From contig CM062289.1 of assembly GCA_031216915.1 (NCBI GenBank), forward strand, positions 18,764,520-18,828,519: a stretch of 64,000 nt of DNA, read 5' to 3'. Both the position numbers and the translations under genes were made by a program. The stretch comes from Pictodentalium vernedei. Lineage: Eukaryota; Mollusca; Scaphopoda; Dentaliida; Dentaliidae. The number at the start of each line of letters is the position of its first letter. Position 1 is the stretch's first letter. The notes beneath the pieces are model-generated. The model saw only the letters and a program-made list of their open reading frames with translations, searched no databases and was not told the DNA's origin. Below, piece by piece: positions 1-11,020 of this stretch.

Positions 1-239
1 TTAATCTACATGTAAGGTGAATACAAACAATTTTGATCCAGTGGTGTTCCATGTAACCATCGGCATAGACAAATGTTCAAACACCTCTTCCAATGGTCAA
101 CTGATGGCTTACAATTGGTCGATGTCAGATGCGGTTGCCAAAAATCGGTTAATCACTAATTTCTAACTGAATAATATATCAGCTCTTTACCCAACATAAT
201 GGTCAAAACCAGCTTCATTAGGTTTCTTTTAGTGAATTC

Positions 240-683
240 CAAAAATGAAAAATAGTTAACCAGATAATCGGTTTGAAACCAGTCAGCTACCTAACAACCG
301 GTTATCCAAAATATCGATAGTGATCGTCATTCCACGTTTAAAACGTAGTAAATCTGCCACTTCTCCTTTATGAAAGATTACACATCGAAGCCGCATTGTG
401 TATATTGAGAAATAATCAACTTTAGCATTCAAGACTTCGTTATGATCGGTAGTTTCCGTGAGTAACGAGTAATCGCAGAAACTATTCCGTAGTGTGTATA
501 CAAACGAGTACTCGACAACGTTCGTTTGTATACACACAACGGAATAGTTTGAGAATACTGCTTTCCAATTCCTATAGTTTTGATCTCATATTCGGTGAAA
601 TAATGGCCACGGATAACCAGATGTTATCTGGGTATGGCTCTTGGTTAGTCGATTACGAATATGAGCCAACCGTTTCAGCCCTA
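240..683 (-). mobile_element. hAT-1 MITE, decayed copy
   Basis: Non-autonomous element of about 440 bp, in reverse orientation to the reference copy at 17581-18050. The right end reads CGTTTCAGCCCTA, the complement of the family end TAGGGCTGAAACG. The left end is degenerate (TGAAAAATAGTTAACC). A central palindrome near 497-540 (ACAAACG / CGTTTGT around GTACTC) is typical of the family. I could not find an 8-bp target duplication here, unlike the 17.6, 53.2 and 54.3 kb copies. The short open frames across it are not coding. Confidence 0.75.
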
Positions 684-718
684 ACGGAAAAACATTCTAT
701 TTTCAATTAATAACTTAT

Positions 719-1549
719 TTCAAATGTTTACAAATCTTTCATCAAAACCATATCATGTGACATCTCATAGGATATGGTTTTGTTAGTCCCCTACCGGCAT
801 CGCCTGTCAGTCTGTCAATCCGTCAGTCTGCCAGTCACACTTTAATTTTCCGGAGTTTTTTGGAAACGCTTCATCGGAATGATTTCATTTTTGGTAACCT
901 ACTATAGAACGATGACTTACAGATCAAGTTTGAGTTTCATGCTGATTGCCCTATTCTTGTGAAAGTTATGGTCCTTGGAAAAATGGAAAAGGCCCAAAAT
1001 ATCAGTTTTCCAGACTTTTTTTGGAAACGCTTCAACGGAATGATTTCATTTTTGGTAACCTACGATAGAACGATGACTTACAGATCAAGTTTCATTTGCA
1101 CTCTGTCCATTCGTTAGTCTGTTAGTCTTTCAGTCAGTCATACTTCAGTTTTCCGGACCTTTTTTGGAAATGCTTCAACCGAATGATTTCATTCTTGGTA
1201 ACCTACTATAGAACGATGACTTACAGATCAAGTTTGAGTTTCATGCTGATTGCATTATTCTTGTGTGAGTTATGGTCCTTGGAAATATAGAAAAGCGCCA
1301 AAATATCAGTTTTCCGGACTTTTTTTGGAAACGCTTCAACGGAATTCATGCTGATCACATCTAGGTTATAACATTTCTATAATAATTAATGCTCATTAGT
1401 CCGTTCCATTGAAGCGTTTCAAAAAAAAGTCCGGAAAACTAAAGTGTGACTGACAGACTGACAGATTACAAACCTATAGTCCCCTCCAGTGATGCCGGTA
1501 GGGGACTACTAATAAATTTTGATATCGTCTGCGTTGGGTAAACGGTTAA
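719..1549. mobile_element. TTAA-1 MITE split by a TA-3 insertion
   Basis: Two fragments, about 719-783 and 1509-1549, together resemble one TTAA-1 element. The left fragment has the core 'accatatcatgtgac', with the central GAGCTCG hairpin largely deleted. The right fragment has 'gatatcgtctgcgttgggta' and ends in GGTTAA. Everything between is a later insertion. The left terminus is decayed. Confidence 0.7.
786..1506. mobile_element. TA-3: TA-flanked element with extended inverted ends
   Basis: Perfect 16-bp terminal inverted repeats, GTCCCCTACCGGCATC at 786 and its complement ending at 1506, are flanked by TA at 784-785 and 1507-1508, as expected for Tc1/mariner-type integration. Similarity of the two ends continues inward for roughly 90 bp (CTGTCAGTCTGTCA, then ACTTTA.TTTTCCGGA). 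The interior holds about four partial direct repeats containing TTTTGGAAACGCTTCA and GAACGATGACTTACAGATCA. No open reading frame suggests a transposase. It lies inside the TTAA-1 element described above. Confidence 0.8.
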
Positions 1550-1723
1550 TGCATCTTTGCTATGGGCTTGACCAAGTCAGTTAACTTTTCGTCCAAATTC
1601 TTCTGCAGCCTTGACCTCTGAAAAACAAGTCCACCCATATACTTTTGCTCTCTTTTACTTACACACCCCCTGGGCTTATTTCTGGGTCAGTACCATATTT
1701 GCAGGTCTCTGCCAAATGTCTAT

Positions 1724-1978
1724 CAAGCCTGAAAATAAGCAGACTGTAATCTGCAGAATGAGGTCCCCAGAGGGTGAATTCGGTGATGATACCCTGCACA
1801 GCAGGGTAGCATCACCAAATTTACCCTTTGCGAACCTCAAATCTGAATCAAGGTCTCAAACCTAAACAGAAAGGGGTACCCACAAGATACATAGCCTCAC
1901 TGTATCGGATAGCATCAGCAAATTCACCCTCTGGGGACCTCATTCTGCAAACGACAGATTGCTTATTCTCAGACTTGC
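1724..1978. mobile_element. hAT-2 MITE copy 1
   Basis: 255-bp element with ends CAAGCCTGAAAATAAGC and, inverted, GCTTATTCTCAGACTTG. The centre is a hairpin with arms GATGCTACCCTGC around 1785-1812. Inverted sub-terminal blocks carry GAGGTCCCCAGAGGGTGAA. No clear target duplication is seen at this copy. Superfamily is taken from the 8-bp duplication at the 4.5-kb copy. Confidence 0.8.
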
Positions 1979-2315
1979 TATAATATTGTCCTCACATGTA
2001 TTCCTCTACTGTTATGGAAGCTGACATTTTGTACAAGTCACATTATATGTTGGTATCATTTGATTGGTCTGATTCGTAGAACTATAACACAAATGATAAA
2101 AATAGTGTAGTCTCTGTAAGTTATCTACTTCACATTCCCCACATACTTTGAGTCATCGGACTCAACCGTCAGAAAATATAAAACATGATTGATGTACAAG
2201 AAATTTGACTTGTGAGCTATTTGCTGCAGGTAAATCACCCTGCACACTTTAACCATATTGCAATACAAGAAAATAGTTCAACACAATGCACTGCATATGT
2301 GTAACAGGAGAAGAG
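1979..2315. other. No recognised feature
   Basis: AT-rich sequence with no open frame of note and no repeat I can match elsewhere in the window. Confidence 0.5.
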
Positions 2316-2319
2316 ATAA

Positions 2320-2396
2320 GTGTGGGAGCCGGGGTTTGAACCGTCGCCCTCTAGCACACAAAGCGACCGATTTACCACGAGACTAAGAGATCCGGA
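2320..2396 (-). repeat. tRNA-like remnant, probably a SINE head
   Basis: On the minus strand there is a D-arm/A-box-like segment (TAGTCTCGTGGTAAATCGG) followed about 40 bp later by a B-box-like GGTTCAAACCCCG. The would-be acceptor ends do not pair convincingly, so this is not a functional tRNA. It differs from the tRNA head of the abundant SINE in this window and may belong to another tRNA-derived repeat. Confidence 0.35.
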
Positions 2397-2539
2397 CCAA
2401 CCAGGCTGGTTGGTAAATGGCCTTTATACCTCGACCGCTACATATGCCCCCCTCCTGCAATGTCAACAAGGGAAATAAAAAAATTATTCAATTTCTGCTG
2501 CCATTCAACAAAAATTATTCACATGGACAAACAAAACAA

Positions 2540-3345
2540 TGCAAAAACTTCACACTGTTTTTCTAAGTCTAGAAAGGGGCATAACTAAGGTAAGTATGCA
2601 TGGGAATAATCTGCAATATGCAGATATCTTTTCCCCCAAAATGGTCTATCACCATACCAAAGGACATCAAAAACCAACAATCGTTGCCCAAGTTATAATG
2701 CAAAATGCTAGTATGGAAAGTTTCATAAGTCTAACAAGGGTCATAACTCTGGTCTGTACACATGAACAAAACCCACAATATGTGGATGAATAAGTGTCAA
2801 CTCTGGTAGGAATATACGGACGAAGCTCGCATATGTGAATGTCATGTATCTCATGCTGATCTATCAGTATACCAAAGAACATCAAAATTTGACAACTGAT
2901 GCCAGAGTTATAATGGGAAACGTTCTTTTCACTATTTTTCTTAGTCCTACAAGGGCTGTAACTCTCAGACTCTGGTATGAATGTGATTTGTGGAGATAAT
3001 TTCTTCCATACTGGCAAGTCAGAAAATACTGTCATCTGCAAAATGAAGTCCCCAGGGGGTGAATTTAGTGATGCTACCCTGCTGTGCAGGGTAGCATCAC
3101 TAAATTTACCCTCTGTGAACATCAATCTGAATCAGGGTCTCCAAACTAAACAGAAAGAGGTACCCAGAGGATAAATTGGCCCCCTGTATGGGATAGCATC
3201 ATCAAATTCACCCACTGGGTACCTCATTCTGCAAATGTCAGATGGCTTATGTTCAGGCCTGTGTACTGGTCTATCATCACACCACAGAACATCAAAATCC
3301 AACAACTGATGCCAGATTTATAATTTATAATACAAAATTTTTTGA
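2540..3345. repeat. Degenerate repeat with 'gggc-ataact' phrases
   Basis: Three or so diverged units of roughly 150-215 bp. Landmarks are 'aaggggcataact' (2572), 'aagggtcataactctgg' (2735), 'caagggctgtaactct' (2948), and 'ccatac/accaaaggacatcaaaa' (2655, 2873, 3280). A hAT-2 element at 3015-3261 interrupts it. I associate repeats of this type with molluscan genomes, from general recollection rather than a search. Not coding. Confidence 0.5.
3015..3261. mobile_element. hAT-2 MITE copy 2
   Basis: Ends CAAGTCAGAAAATA and, inverted, TATGTTCAGGCCTG, with the central GATGCTACCCTGC hairpin at about 3070-3097. Flanks CATACTGG (3007-3014) and TGTACTGG (3262-3269) agree at 6 of 8 positions, compatible with an aged 8-bp duplication. 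Inserted into the degenerate repeat around it. Confidence 0.8.
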
Positions 3346-3347
3346 CA

Positions 3348-3665
3348 TACAGTTAAAACTAGAAGTCCTGTCACGAACTGTGCGCTTATCTATGCTTAAT
3401 TGCGCGCAGGAATTGCGTGCAATTGCCATATCGAATGGCATCCAAAGCGCAGCAGTTTCTCCTGGTTACTCATAGCAAACACAGGCAATGTTTCTGCCAA
3501 TGGACCTCCAGGTTACCCGGAGGTCCATTGACTGAAACACTGCTTGTGAAGAGGCCATATGAACAGAATTTGATGGCCTTACTATGGTCCTAACGCGTAA
3601 ATTAACGCACAGATCGACATGCTATTTGTGCGCATTTCATGACAGGACTTCTAGTTTTAACTGTA
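3348..3665. mobile_element. TA-1 MITE copy 1
   Basis: 318-bp element including the flanking TA pair. It starts TA-CAGTTAAAACTAGAAGTC and ends in the inverse, an inverted repeat of about 25 bp. The central hairpin has arms CCAATGGACCTCC / GGAGGTCCATTG at 3498-3531. CAGT termini on TA suggest mobilisation by a Tc1/mariner transposase. Short frames over it are artefacts of the palindrome. Confidence 0.85.
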
Positions 3666-4102
3666 CAGATGTATGGACAGAAACCACTGAACCTCCTAGG
3701 GAGGTCGGGAGCATAATAACTAAGCTTGACTGTGCTCGTGTGCAGAGCCTTTATAAATTCAGCATTCTGATCTAAAATTTATAAAACTACGAAACCTACC
3801 ATGCATGAACATAGTAGAAAAATGGATCAAGATATCTCCCCTGTTGGGAAGGAATGTGTTTCAACTACATTGTTGTGATGTTGATTCTGATACCAGTGTG
3901 TGTACAGCTGTGTATCTTGCCACCACTCTTCACCCAACTGGTTGCACAGCTTGTCATCAACTTTTTTATCACTTCTGTCGTCACAAAACATTTTCCTAAA
4001 AGTATAAATTGTAAGAGAAAAGTTACATTATTGTTTCATTATATGCAGTGGAACTCTGTAACTTGAAAAGCTTCTTTGCCTAATGCTGGACTGATTAATT
4101 GG
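3666..4102. other. No recognised feature
   Basis: Overlapping 64-70-codon frames at 3805-4066 are cysteine-rich by chance and show no domain, signal peptide or splice context that I would defend. Confidence 0.45.
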
Positions 4103-4353
4103 TTAACCCTTTACCTAACATGAAAAGCAGACGACACTTGCAAAAAAAATTCTTGAATAACTAATTTTTTTCATTTTTTGTCTCAAAAACATAGGTTATG
4201 ACCCCTCATTGGAACGAGCTCGACGAGCTCGTTCCAATGAGGGGTCATAACCTATGTTTTTGAGACAAAAAATGAAAAAATAATGAAAATTAATTGACGA
4301 TTTTTAAGAATAGCGCTGGCCGGTTTTGGCCGTTACATTGGGTAAAGGGTTAA
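4103..4353. mobile_element. TTAA-2 MITE copy 1
   Basis: Bounded by TTAACCCTTTACC and GGTAAAGGGTTAA, with TTAA at both edges. The long near-perfect central hairpin (about 4172-4280) carries GTCTCAAAAACATAGGTTAT, GACCCCTCATTGGAACGAGC and their inverse. It shares the CCCCTCATTGGAACGAGCTC core with TTAA-1 but has a different outer stem. The TTAA target and CCC terminus are piggyBac-like. Confidence 0.85.
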
Positions 4354-4544
4354 TAAGTTCACAATTGGTTAGTTACTCAACTAGCCAAGAAGAATTTAGG
4401 CTTTCATCCGGTTATTCATAACATTGGGGAAGAATTTCCTTGGAGTCAGCAGGCCTGTCATTTTGAGGAGGGTGACCGCTCTCAACTTCAATGACTCTCC
4501 TAAACTAAAATTTGTAAGGGTGGTAAATGCCCTCCTTACCACAT

Positions 4545-4797
4545 GAAGCCAGAAAATAAGCAGACTGTCATCTGCAAAATGAGGTCTCCAGAGGGTGAAT
4601 TTAGTGATGCTACCCTGCACAGCAGGGTAGCATCACTAAATTTACCCTCTGTGAACCTCATTCTGAATCAGGGTCTCAAAACTATACAGAAAGAGGTACC
4701 CAGAGGATAAATTGGCCCACTGTATGTGAAAGCATCATCAAATTCTCCCTCTGGGGACCTCATTTTGCAAATGTCAGACTGCTTATTTTCAGGCCTG
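4545..4797. mobile_element. hAT-2 MITE copy 3 with exact 8-bp target duplication
   Basis: Best copy for defining this family. TACCACAT occurs at 4537-4544 and again at 4798-4805, immediately outside ends GAAGCCAGAAAATAAGCAG and the inverse of CAGGCCTGAAAATAAGCAG. A perfect 8-bp duplication is the hallmark of hAT integration. The central hairpin (GATGCTACCCTGC arms) lies at 4607-4634. Confidence 0.9.
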
Positions 4798-4978
4798 TAC
4801 CACATACAAGGAGAGCCACGAAAGTGAAGTTTGGTCAATAGTGGTGATTGGTTTCACTTATCTTAATACATGTAGGTGATTGTGCACTTCGGTAAAGCTT
4901 TCTGGTAGCTAGTCTCTGTGAAACCCCAGAGGTCAGGTGTAGGGTTCACACAGAGACTAACTGGTATCCCTGTTGCTT

Positions 4979-5346
4979 GGGGAGCGCAGTGGCTCAGTAG
5001 GTAGAGGTGCAAGCTGCAAGCCGAGAGGTCCTCGGTTCGAATCCCACCTGCGGCAACTGCGTTGTGTCCTTGGGCAAGACACTTCATCTCCATTGCCCGC
5101 GTGGGGGCACGATGACGCCGTGTGCTAAGGCGTACTGCACGTCGATGGTACGAATGTCTTCAACCAATCTAACCCTGCCTGTGCTGCAGTGCGGAGTTAC
5201 GATGTTGGGGAGCTGGCAGCTGCTCATCGTTGCTCGGTGGTTCTCTCCGGCTACTCCGGCTTCCTCCACCCGTAAAACTGTCACGGTCATGATTAGCCAT
5301 TGTGCATAAATATGTGACCTTAAACATCAATAAATAAATATAAATA
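4979..5346 (+). mobile_element. SINE, tRNA-headed, with 13-bp target duplication
   Basis: Full-length 368-bp SINE. The head is tRNA-like: A box GTGGCTCAGTAGGTAGAGG and B box GGTTCGAATCC at about 5034-5044. The body begins TGTCCTTGGGCAAGACACTT and includes the stretch CTCCGGCTTCCTCCACCCG. The 3' end is (AATA)n. ATCCCTGTTGCTT is duplicated at 4966-4978 and 5347-5359. This is direct evidence of LINE-assisted retroposition. Frames of 70-100 codons inside are not genes. Confidence 0.95.
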
Positions 5347-5359
5347 ATCCCTGTTGCTT

Positions 5360-5797
5360 ACTTATCGGATACTGTCTGTAATTGTCTGACTACATGGATA
5401 ATTCAGGTGGAAACCCTGACACGTTCTGCAAGACATTATTGCATTTTTCAAACCTACATTACATGTAGATACTGTATGCACAACCCAAACAATAAGATGG
5501 AAATATATGGTAGAACTACCAATCTCAAGAACACACCTTGGTGGATCTCTTTGTGTCAAAGTAAGGTGGGCCAGAAATGACACTACTAAGTTCATTTAAG
5601 ATGTGCCAACATTTCTCTCCTCCCTTTTTGAAAATGACAGACCTGAGTCAGAGAAACTGATTCTCGTAATGATGCAGGCTAATTTATTTCAGAACAGTTG
5701 GGTAGAATGGGCTTTATGCAGGGATGCACAAACTGAAAATTTAAGATAACCTCACAAAGGTTAAATTGTCAAATAAAATTGCATAACCCATTAGAGG
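5360..5797. other. No recognised feature
   Basis: No repeat, palindrome or credible open frame detected. Confidence 0.45.
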
Positions 5798-6115
5798 TAC
5801 AGTTAAAACTAGAAGTCCTGTCATGAAATGCACACAAATAGCATGTCAATCTGCGCGTTAATCTACTCGTTATGACCACAGTAAGGCCATCAAATTCTGT
5901 ACATATGGCCTGTGCACAAGCAATGTTTCAGCCAATGGACCTCTGGGTAACCCAGAGGTCCATCGGCAGAAACATTGCCTGTGTTTGCTATGAGTAACCA
6001 GGAGAACCTGCTGCGCTTTGGATGCCATTCAATATGGCAATTGTGCACAATTCTTTCGTGCAATTAAGCCGAGATAAGTGCACAGTTCGTGACAGGACTT
6101 CTAGTTTTAACTGTA
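5798..6115. mobile_element. TA-1 MITE copy 2
   Basis: Complete 318-bp copy, TA at 5798-5799 and 6114-6115, CAGTTAAAACTAG ends. The core is CCAATGGACCTCTGGGT and its inverse, with one change (CTCTGGG) mirrored on both arms. The arms therefore remain paired. Confidence 0.87.
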
Positions 6116-6311
6116 CAGTACAGGTCAAAATACGTTGTAGGATAACCACTATAAACTATGCATCTTTCTCTTCCTACACTGATAAGACCAGAAACTTACA
6201 TCATTTTCTCACTGAGAGCTTTCCAGAAAATGATATCAGATTCTGATATTATCAGTGCAGGAGCAGCAGTATACTTAGTTTATTGCAGTTATGCTACAAC
6301 TTATTTTGACT

Positions 6312-7314
6312 TGCTCGATGAGCTCATTCCAATGAGGGGTCACATGATATGGTTTTCTTGAAATTTTTTTGGAAAAATTTCAAATGAAAGTGTCAATGAC
6401 ACTGTACATGTAGCTCAACTTTGAATATGACAGGAATTAGTATTTGCTGTGACCAGGTCAACAATAATGAATATGACAGGAATCAGTATTTGTTGTGACC
6501 GAGTCAGCAGTAATGAATAAGAGAAAAAGGGGTTTTGTTGTGACCACATCAACCACAGTAAATCAATTACAAGGTGACTGCAATGGTCTAAAGAATAGGA
6601 CATAAGTATTATATGTGATGCATCCCATGTTAATAAACATTCACACAAACATTTATTCAAATCAGAGCTTTCATATAGAAGTTCTGAGCAAAAAACTGAT
6701 TGTACAAACTTTTGTACAAAATGGCTGCTGGTGGCCATCTTGAATTTCGGACCAGACCCGAAAACACTTGTTCTCATCCCACGGTGATAACAAAGATATC
6801 CAAGAAGTTTCATAAAGATCGGTTCATAAATATGGCCTCTAGCCCGAGCCATATTGGCATTTGCAGTTACAGTGCTGAAAGTAACACTAAATAGATCAAA
6901 GTTAGTCTAATTGGCATAATTTATGCACGAGAAAAAAACCCGTATTATATGTGATGTATCCCATGGTACTAAACATTCACACACAAAATTATTCAAATCA
7001 GCGCTTTCATATGGAAGTTCTGCGCAAAAATCTGATTGCACCTAATTTTGTACAAAATGGCTGCCAGCAGCCATCTTGAATTTCAGACTGGACCCCAAAA
7101 CACTCGTTCTCGTCCCACGGTGATAACAAAGGTACCCAAGAAGTTTTGTAAAGATCGGTTCATAAATACGGCCTCTAGCCCAAGCCATGTTGACGGCAGG
7201 ACGGACGGACGACGGGCCATGACAATACCTCAAATTTGGCTTCGCCAAAGTTGAGCTAAAAATGATATTTAAAATAATAAATTTTTATAATGTCTGCGTT
7301 GGGTAAAGGGTTAA
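6312..7314. mobile_element. TTAA-1 MITE, half copy split by an insertion
   Basis: The core and right half are visible at 6312-6385 (GAGCTCATTCCAATGAGG, then 'cacatgatatggtttt') and continue at 7259-7314, ending GGGTAAAGGGTTAA. The left half is missing. The insertion between is the next entry. Confidence 0.7.
6411..7258. mobile_element. TA-flanked element with internal 336-bp duplication
   Basis: Inverted ends TAGCTCAACTTTG (6411-6423) and CAAAGTTGAGCTA (7246-7258). The interior contains two diverged direct copies offset by 336 bp, marked by TATTATATGTGATG at 6607 and 6943 and by GATCGGTTCATAAATA in each. No transposase frame. It interrupts the TTAA-1 half copy. Confidence 0.65.
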
Positions 7315-8092
7315 TTATGTTTGGTCATCAAAATTTGTTCACTTGTCTTTGGCTTGTTACAATTTATGGGAGAGAACCTAGAGACACGGACCCCCGTAGT
7401 TTGATCAATATTCTTATATACAGGTACCACCATGAAATAAAAAAACTTATTGTGTATTGATATTGATATTTGATGGTGGTACCTCAGGCCATAAAATTTG
7501 AGAGAAACGATTTTATTGTTCCTCTGCTGGTTATCTAAATGAAAAAACAGATAACCAAAAAGTTGTTCATCTGGAACAACAAGCAGTCCATCAAAAAGTT
7601 GTGTCTTATCACCTTATTTGATAGCACTGTTTTAAAATGTTCCTGTGGGAAGACCCCTCGCTTCAATGCTCAAACTCCCTAAGACAGCTGATGCCCCCTG
7701 TGCTTGCCGCAGATACTTTGGAAATCTGTGAACCGTCATATACATGTATATAGCAGGGCAATCATGGACGGATCAAAATCCACGGGTTGTCATTTTTTCC
7801 ATGCATATAATTCAGAGATAATCTGCTATGACACCTAGTCAAATTTCCACCAATGAAGCACCAGGATTAATTACCATAGTGCTTCATTTTTGGAAATTCT
7901 GCTACGTGTCATACCAATCCACGATGGCTGTACTGTAATCGGCCCTCTTTATTATATCCAGATGAACGGTTAATAGGTTATCTCAAAATTCGAGATTTTA
8001 TTCTCTGGTACAGACTACGAAGGCCTGGGCCTAGAGACAAGTCACAAACACTGTGTTCACAGAGTTCACAGACGACGTACAACAGATGGTCA
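7315..8092. other. Intergenic, two small inverted repeats
   Basis: Contains GGTACCACCAT (7426) facing ATGGTGGTACC (7473), and an imperfect inverted pair around 7829-7915 (ATGACACCTAGTC..., with GTGCTTCATT opposite AATGAAGCAC). These may be remnants of small palindromic elements. No coding signal. Confidence 0.45.
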
Positions 8093-8530
8093 GACCTGAC
8101 ATTCTTAAAAATGCTGCAAGGATAAAAACTGCTTGCCTTGCATGGTCCTGGGGAGTGATTAGCTGTCACGATCACATAAGCTGAAAGAGCAAAAATGAAG
8201 TTTTACTTTTAATGAATAATGCCTAATGGGCTTTGTACATTTTATTTGGCGCTGTTAACAACATAATCTCTGCGGGATGACTACACTGCCCCTCCCAAAC
8301 CTCCGGGCCTCAGCAAGGCCCGGGGGTGTGGAAGGAGCAGTGTGGTCATCTTACAGAGATCACTAACATAGCAGAGATCTGAAAAGATCTGGGTTGTTGG
8401 AATAGGCTGTTGTGGTAATTATTATTTTCGAAGTCCAGGAGAGATAGTTTTAGCTCTCCTTCATTTTTTTTAAGGCGAGCAGTAGCTGAGCGAATAAACT
8501 GTGCTCCTGAAAAATTGAAAATGCCAGGAA
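8093..8530. mobile_element. PAL-H palindromic element copy 1
   Basis: Ends GACCTGACATTCTTAAAAAT and, inverted, GAAAATGCCAGG. The central GC-rich hairpin has arms CCACACC..CCGGGCCT and AGGCCCGGGGGTGTGG near 8289-8335, flanked by the inverse pair AATCTCTGCGGGATGAC / GTCATCTTACAGAGAT. Other copies are at 29.3, 31.8 and 47.2 kb. Confidence 0.7.
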
Positions 8531-8689
8531 TGGATGGTGAGTGGGCACTTCCACGCACCCTTATTTTCAGTCAGGTGGGAAAAAAACCCAGACAGTTTCA
8601 TTTAACGCTGAAAAAATGGGCATTTTCAGAGTGAAAACCAACAAAGGGGGCAAAATTTCTTTTGTTAAAATGCAAGATACATGTATTTA

Positions 8690-8748
8690 TTTATTGGTGT
8701 TTTAAGATCACATATTTTTGCACAATGGCTAATCATGACCACAACATG
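8690..8748 (-). mobile_element. SINE 3'-end fragment
   Basis: Only the tail of the SINE is present: inverse of TAGCCATTGTGCAAAAATATG, then CACCAATAAATAAAT. The sequence diverges after 'catgaccac'. Probably 5'-truncated on insertion or decayed. Confidence 0.65.
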
Positions 8749-9293
8749 AGTACCAACTCAAGACCAGGGGTGAGCGTTAATAAGCCATGTTGCCCATTTT
8801 AGAGAGGGTTTGCACCTCCCAAGCATTGGTGACTGAGTCCTTTTTTACCAGTAAAACAGAGCCTGTTTACCACAGTGAACAGGCACTGCTTCAATTCCCA
8901 GGGATTCCGTGGGGAAAGACACATGTATGCTCTTCACATTTTCTTGAACTCCGAGATTTGTCATAAAGAAGAATGAGAACAGGTGTGTTCATGAAGGTTT
9001 TAGGATGTTTCATGTCAATGAAAGTTGGTCACTGTCCTGCATGGAATGCATTATTCCAGGACGACTTGCCGAGAGCTGGGTGATATTGAAATTTCAAGTT
9101 CAGTTTCGTTATTGGTATTTTTAAAATGATTCATCTCGGTATTGCTATGGTATTCAGTGTCGGCAATATCCATGTACTCACACCAAAACCAATATTGATT
9201 AGTATTTTGGGTATAATGTCCAGTTGTACATTGTAGTTCCTTGGTGTACAGCAGGCAAAGCTGCCGAATTATCAAAATGTAGGACTTATATTT
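8749..9293. other. No recognised feature
   Basis: No matchable repeat. The 84-codon minus frame at 9051-9305 has no recognisable motif. Confidence 0.45.
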
Positions 9294-9386
9294 CAGGCCT
9301 GGCATTCTTTAGGAGTGCTGCACGCATAGAAAAAATTGAAAAGGGCAATTTTTTGCACCCCCTGATTTTCTGGAATGCCAGACCTG
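9294..9386. mobile_element. Miniature element with PAL-H-like ends
   Basis: 93 bp. CAGGCCTGGCATTCT at the left faces GGAATGCCAGACCTG at the right, matching the PAL-H termini, but the interior is only about 60 bp and lacks the PAL-H hairpin. Either an internal deletion derivative or solo ends. Confidence 0.55.
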
Positions 9387-9552
9387 TTTGGGACTGCCTT
9401 TAAAATCTATTATTACCACTCAATCTAAAAGTTACTAGTCGATTAACATAAGTTTGGAGGCCCGTTAAAACTCCATAATTTCAGTGACGTAATTCGACGG
9501 AGCTGGGCCACAGGTGATAATGGTATAAATAGCCATTAGCGGTCCGCAGCCT

Positions 9553-10665
9553 GGCTATTTTTTGCCTAACAACAATCATGTTGTATTGACATCCCTTTGT
9601 ATTGGGACGTCAATACAACATGATTGTTGTTAGGCAAAAAATAGCCGGGGATGACGTCCCTTTGTATTGCTGAACTGAAGTCAAACGCACGATCGAAACA
9701 GAAATATCGAACCGACTTTAGTGATTATTTCTGTGCTGAAATGAAGCACTATCAGATGGAAACAAGTTTCATTGCACTGTGAATCGGTCACACTGTAAGT
9801 ATACTGATAAAATCATCGTTCGTTCGTTACAATGGCCTGGTAATAATAGTAATAACATGATTGTTGTTAGGCATCATGATTCATTAGTGGCCCTGCAGCA
9901 ATGATGAACAGACCTTGGGCTTATTAACGGCCCTCGACTTTGTCTCGGGCCTGTAATAAACACTCGGGCTGTTCATCATTGCTACAGGGCCGCTAATGAA
10001 CCATACAATACTGCGCAAGCGACCATTACATGAATATTCCAGGTCCACGATATCTTCACTCAAGATCTAAAAGAAGTCGATGACTAATATTAGTGATTGT
10101 TTCTCGAGTCAATGTCCGACATGATATTAAAATCGCTGTGATTCACGGTCAAACAGATTACAGCTGTAATTAATTTTTAGGGCACCTGAACGAAAAGGAT
10201 GTACTTATTGTCATATTTTGCACGACTCTCACAATTTTGTGGTCGAAATACATGTATAACTAAACAATCTCAACTCGACGAAATGACATTGGCCTTACCA
10301 TTACCAACACTCATAAAATATTTATGTTTTTAATCAGAAAGAATATTTTTTTTATTTTTTAAATTCTAACAAATTGCAACATTCCGACACAAATGTCCAT
10401 AAATTTGATTTGGAAAATTATTGATGACTGGTTATCATTCTGACATTCTGTGACATCAACATGCAGTAGTTTATTTGGTCTAATCTATTTCACAATTAAT
10501 GCCGAGATTACGCTCTCTGGAGTTAATCCCTTTCACTCCAAATGTCTTGTCCAATTTAATTATTGCATTCATTGGCCCCGTAATATCGGGTGGGTTTAAT
10601 ACTTTTGTCTCACCTCAGACATAGGATATTCATGTAATGGTCACTTGCGCAGTAGTGTAATGCCT
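9553..10665. repeat. Cluster of nested inverted repeats
   Basis: Three structures. (1) 9553-9646: arms of about 40 bp, GGCTATTTTTTGCCTAACAA and inverse, with one copy of the inner segment reappearing at 9855-9872. (2) 9876-10003: arms TTCATTAGTGGCCCTGCAGC and inverse with smaller stems inside. (3) ACTGCGCAAGCGACCATTAC at 10011 faces GTAATGGTCACTTGCGCAGT at 10635. The whole may be one large foldback element. No coding content. Confidence 0.55.
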
Positions 10666-10888
10666 TCCAAAATCATGTTATTGTTATATTATAACTTGTC
10701 AATGTTGCATTAATTCACAATAATTCATGACACATTCTGTGTCGATTTCGATACATTTTGAAAGTAGAAGACAGTCAGATATGAATTGTATGCAATATTT
10801 TGAATAATGAGATGTGTGTGCCAATTTTTCCATTATGTACTGAATGTAGTACAATTTTTCAGTCACAATATTAATACCGTGAAGTAAA

Positions 10889-11020
10889 TATACAGTACAT
10901 AGAGAGTGTATTGTCAATAAATCACCCGTGGAGTGATGATTTCTCTCAAGCAATAAATGATAATTTGATACAAAGTGTAATTAGCATAAGCAAAGTTTCA
11001 GCCAATGGACCTCCGGGTAA
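10889..11020. mobile_element. TA-2 MITE, left half only
   Basis: Starts TA-CAGTACATAGAGAGTGTA and runs into one arm of the central hairpin (CCAATGGACCTCCGGGT), then stops at an abrupt junction with the TTAA-3 element. The second arm and right end are missing. Confidence 0.75.

Noticed and set aside
5034..5060. Possible tRNA genes at GGTTCGAATCC boxes (also 23.7, 33.4, 35.7, 52.8 kb)
   Set aside because: Each is the B box of a SINE head, followed by the common SINE body and (AATA) or poly-A tail with target duplication; acceptor stems are not formed.
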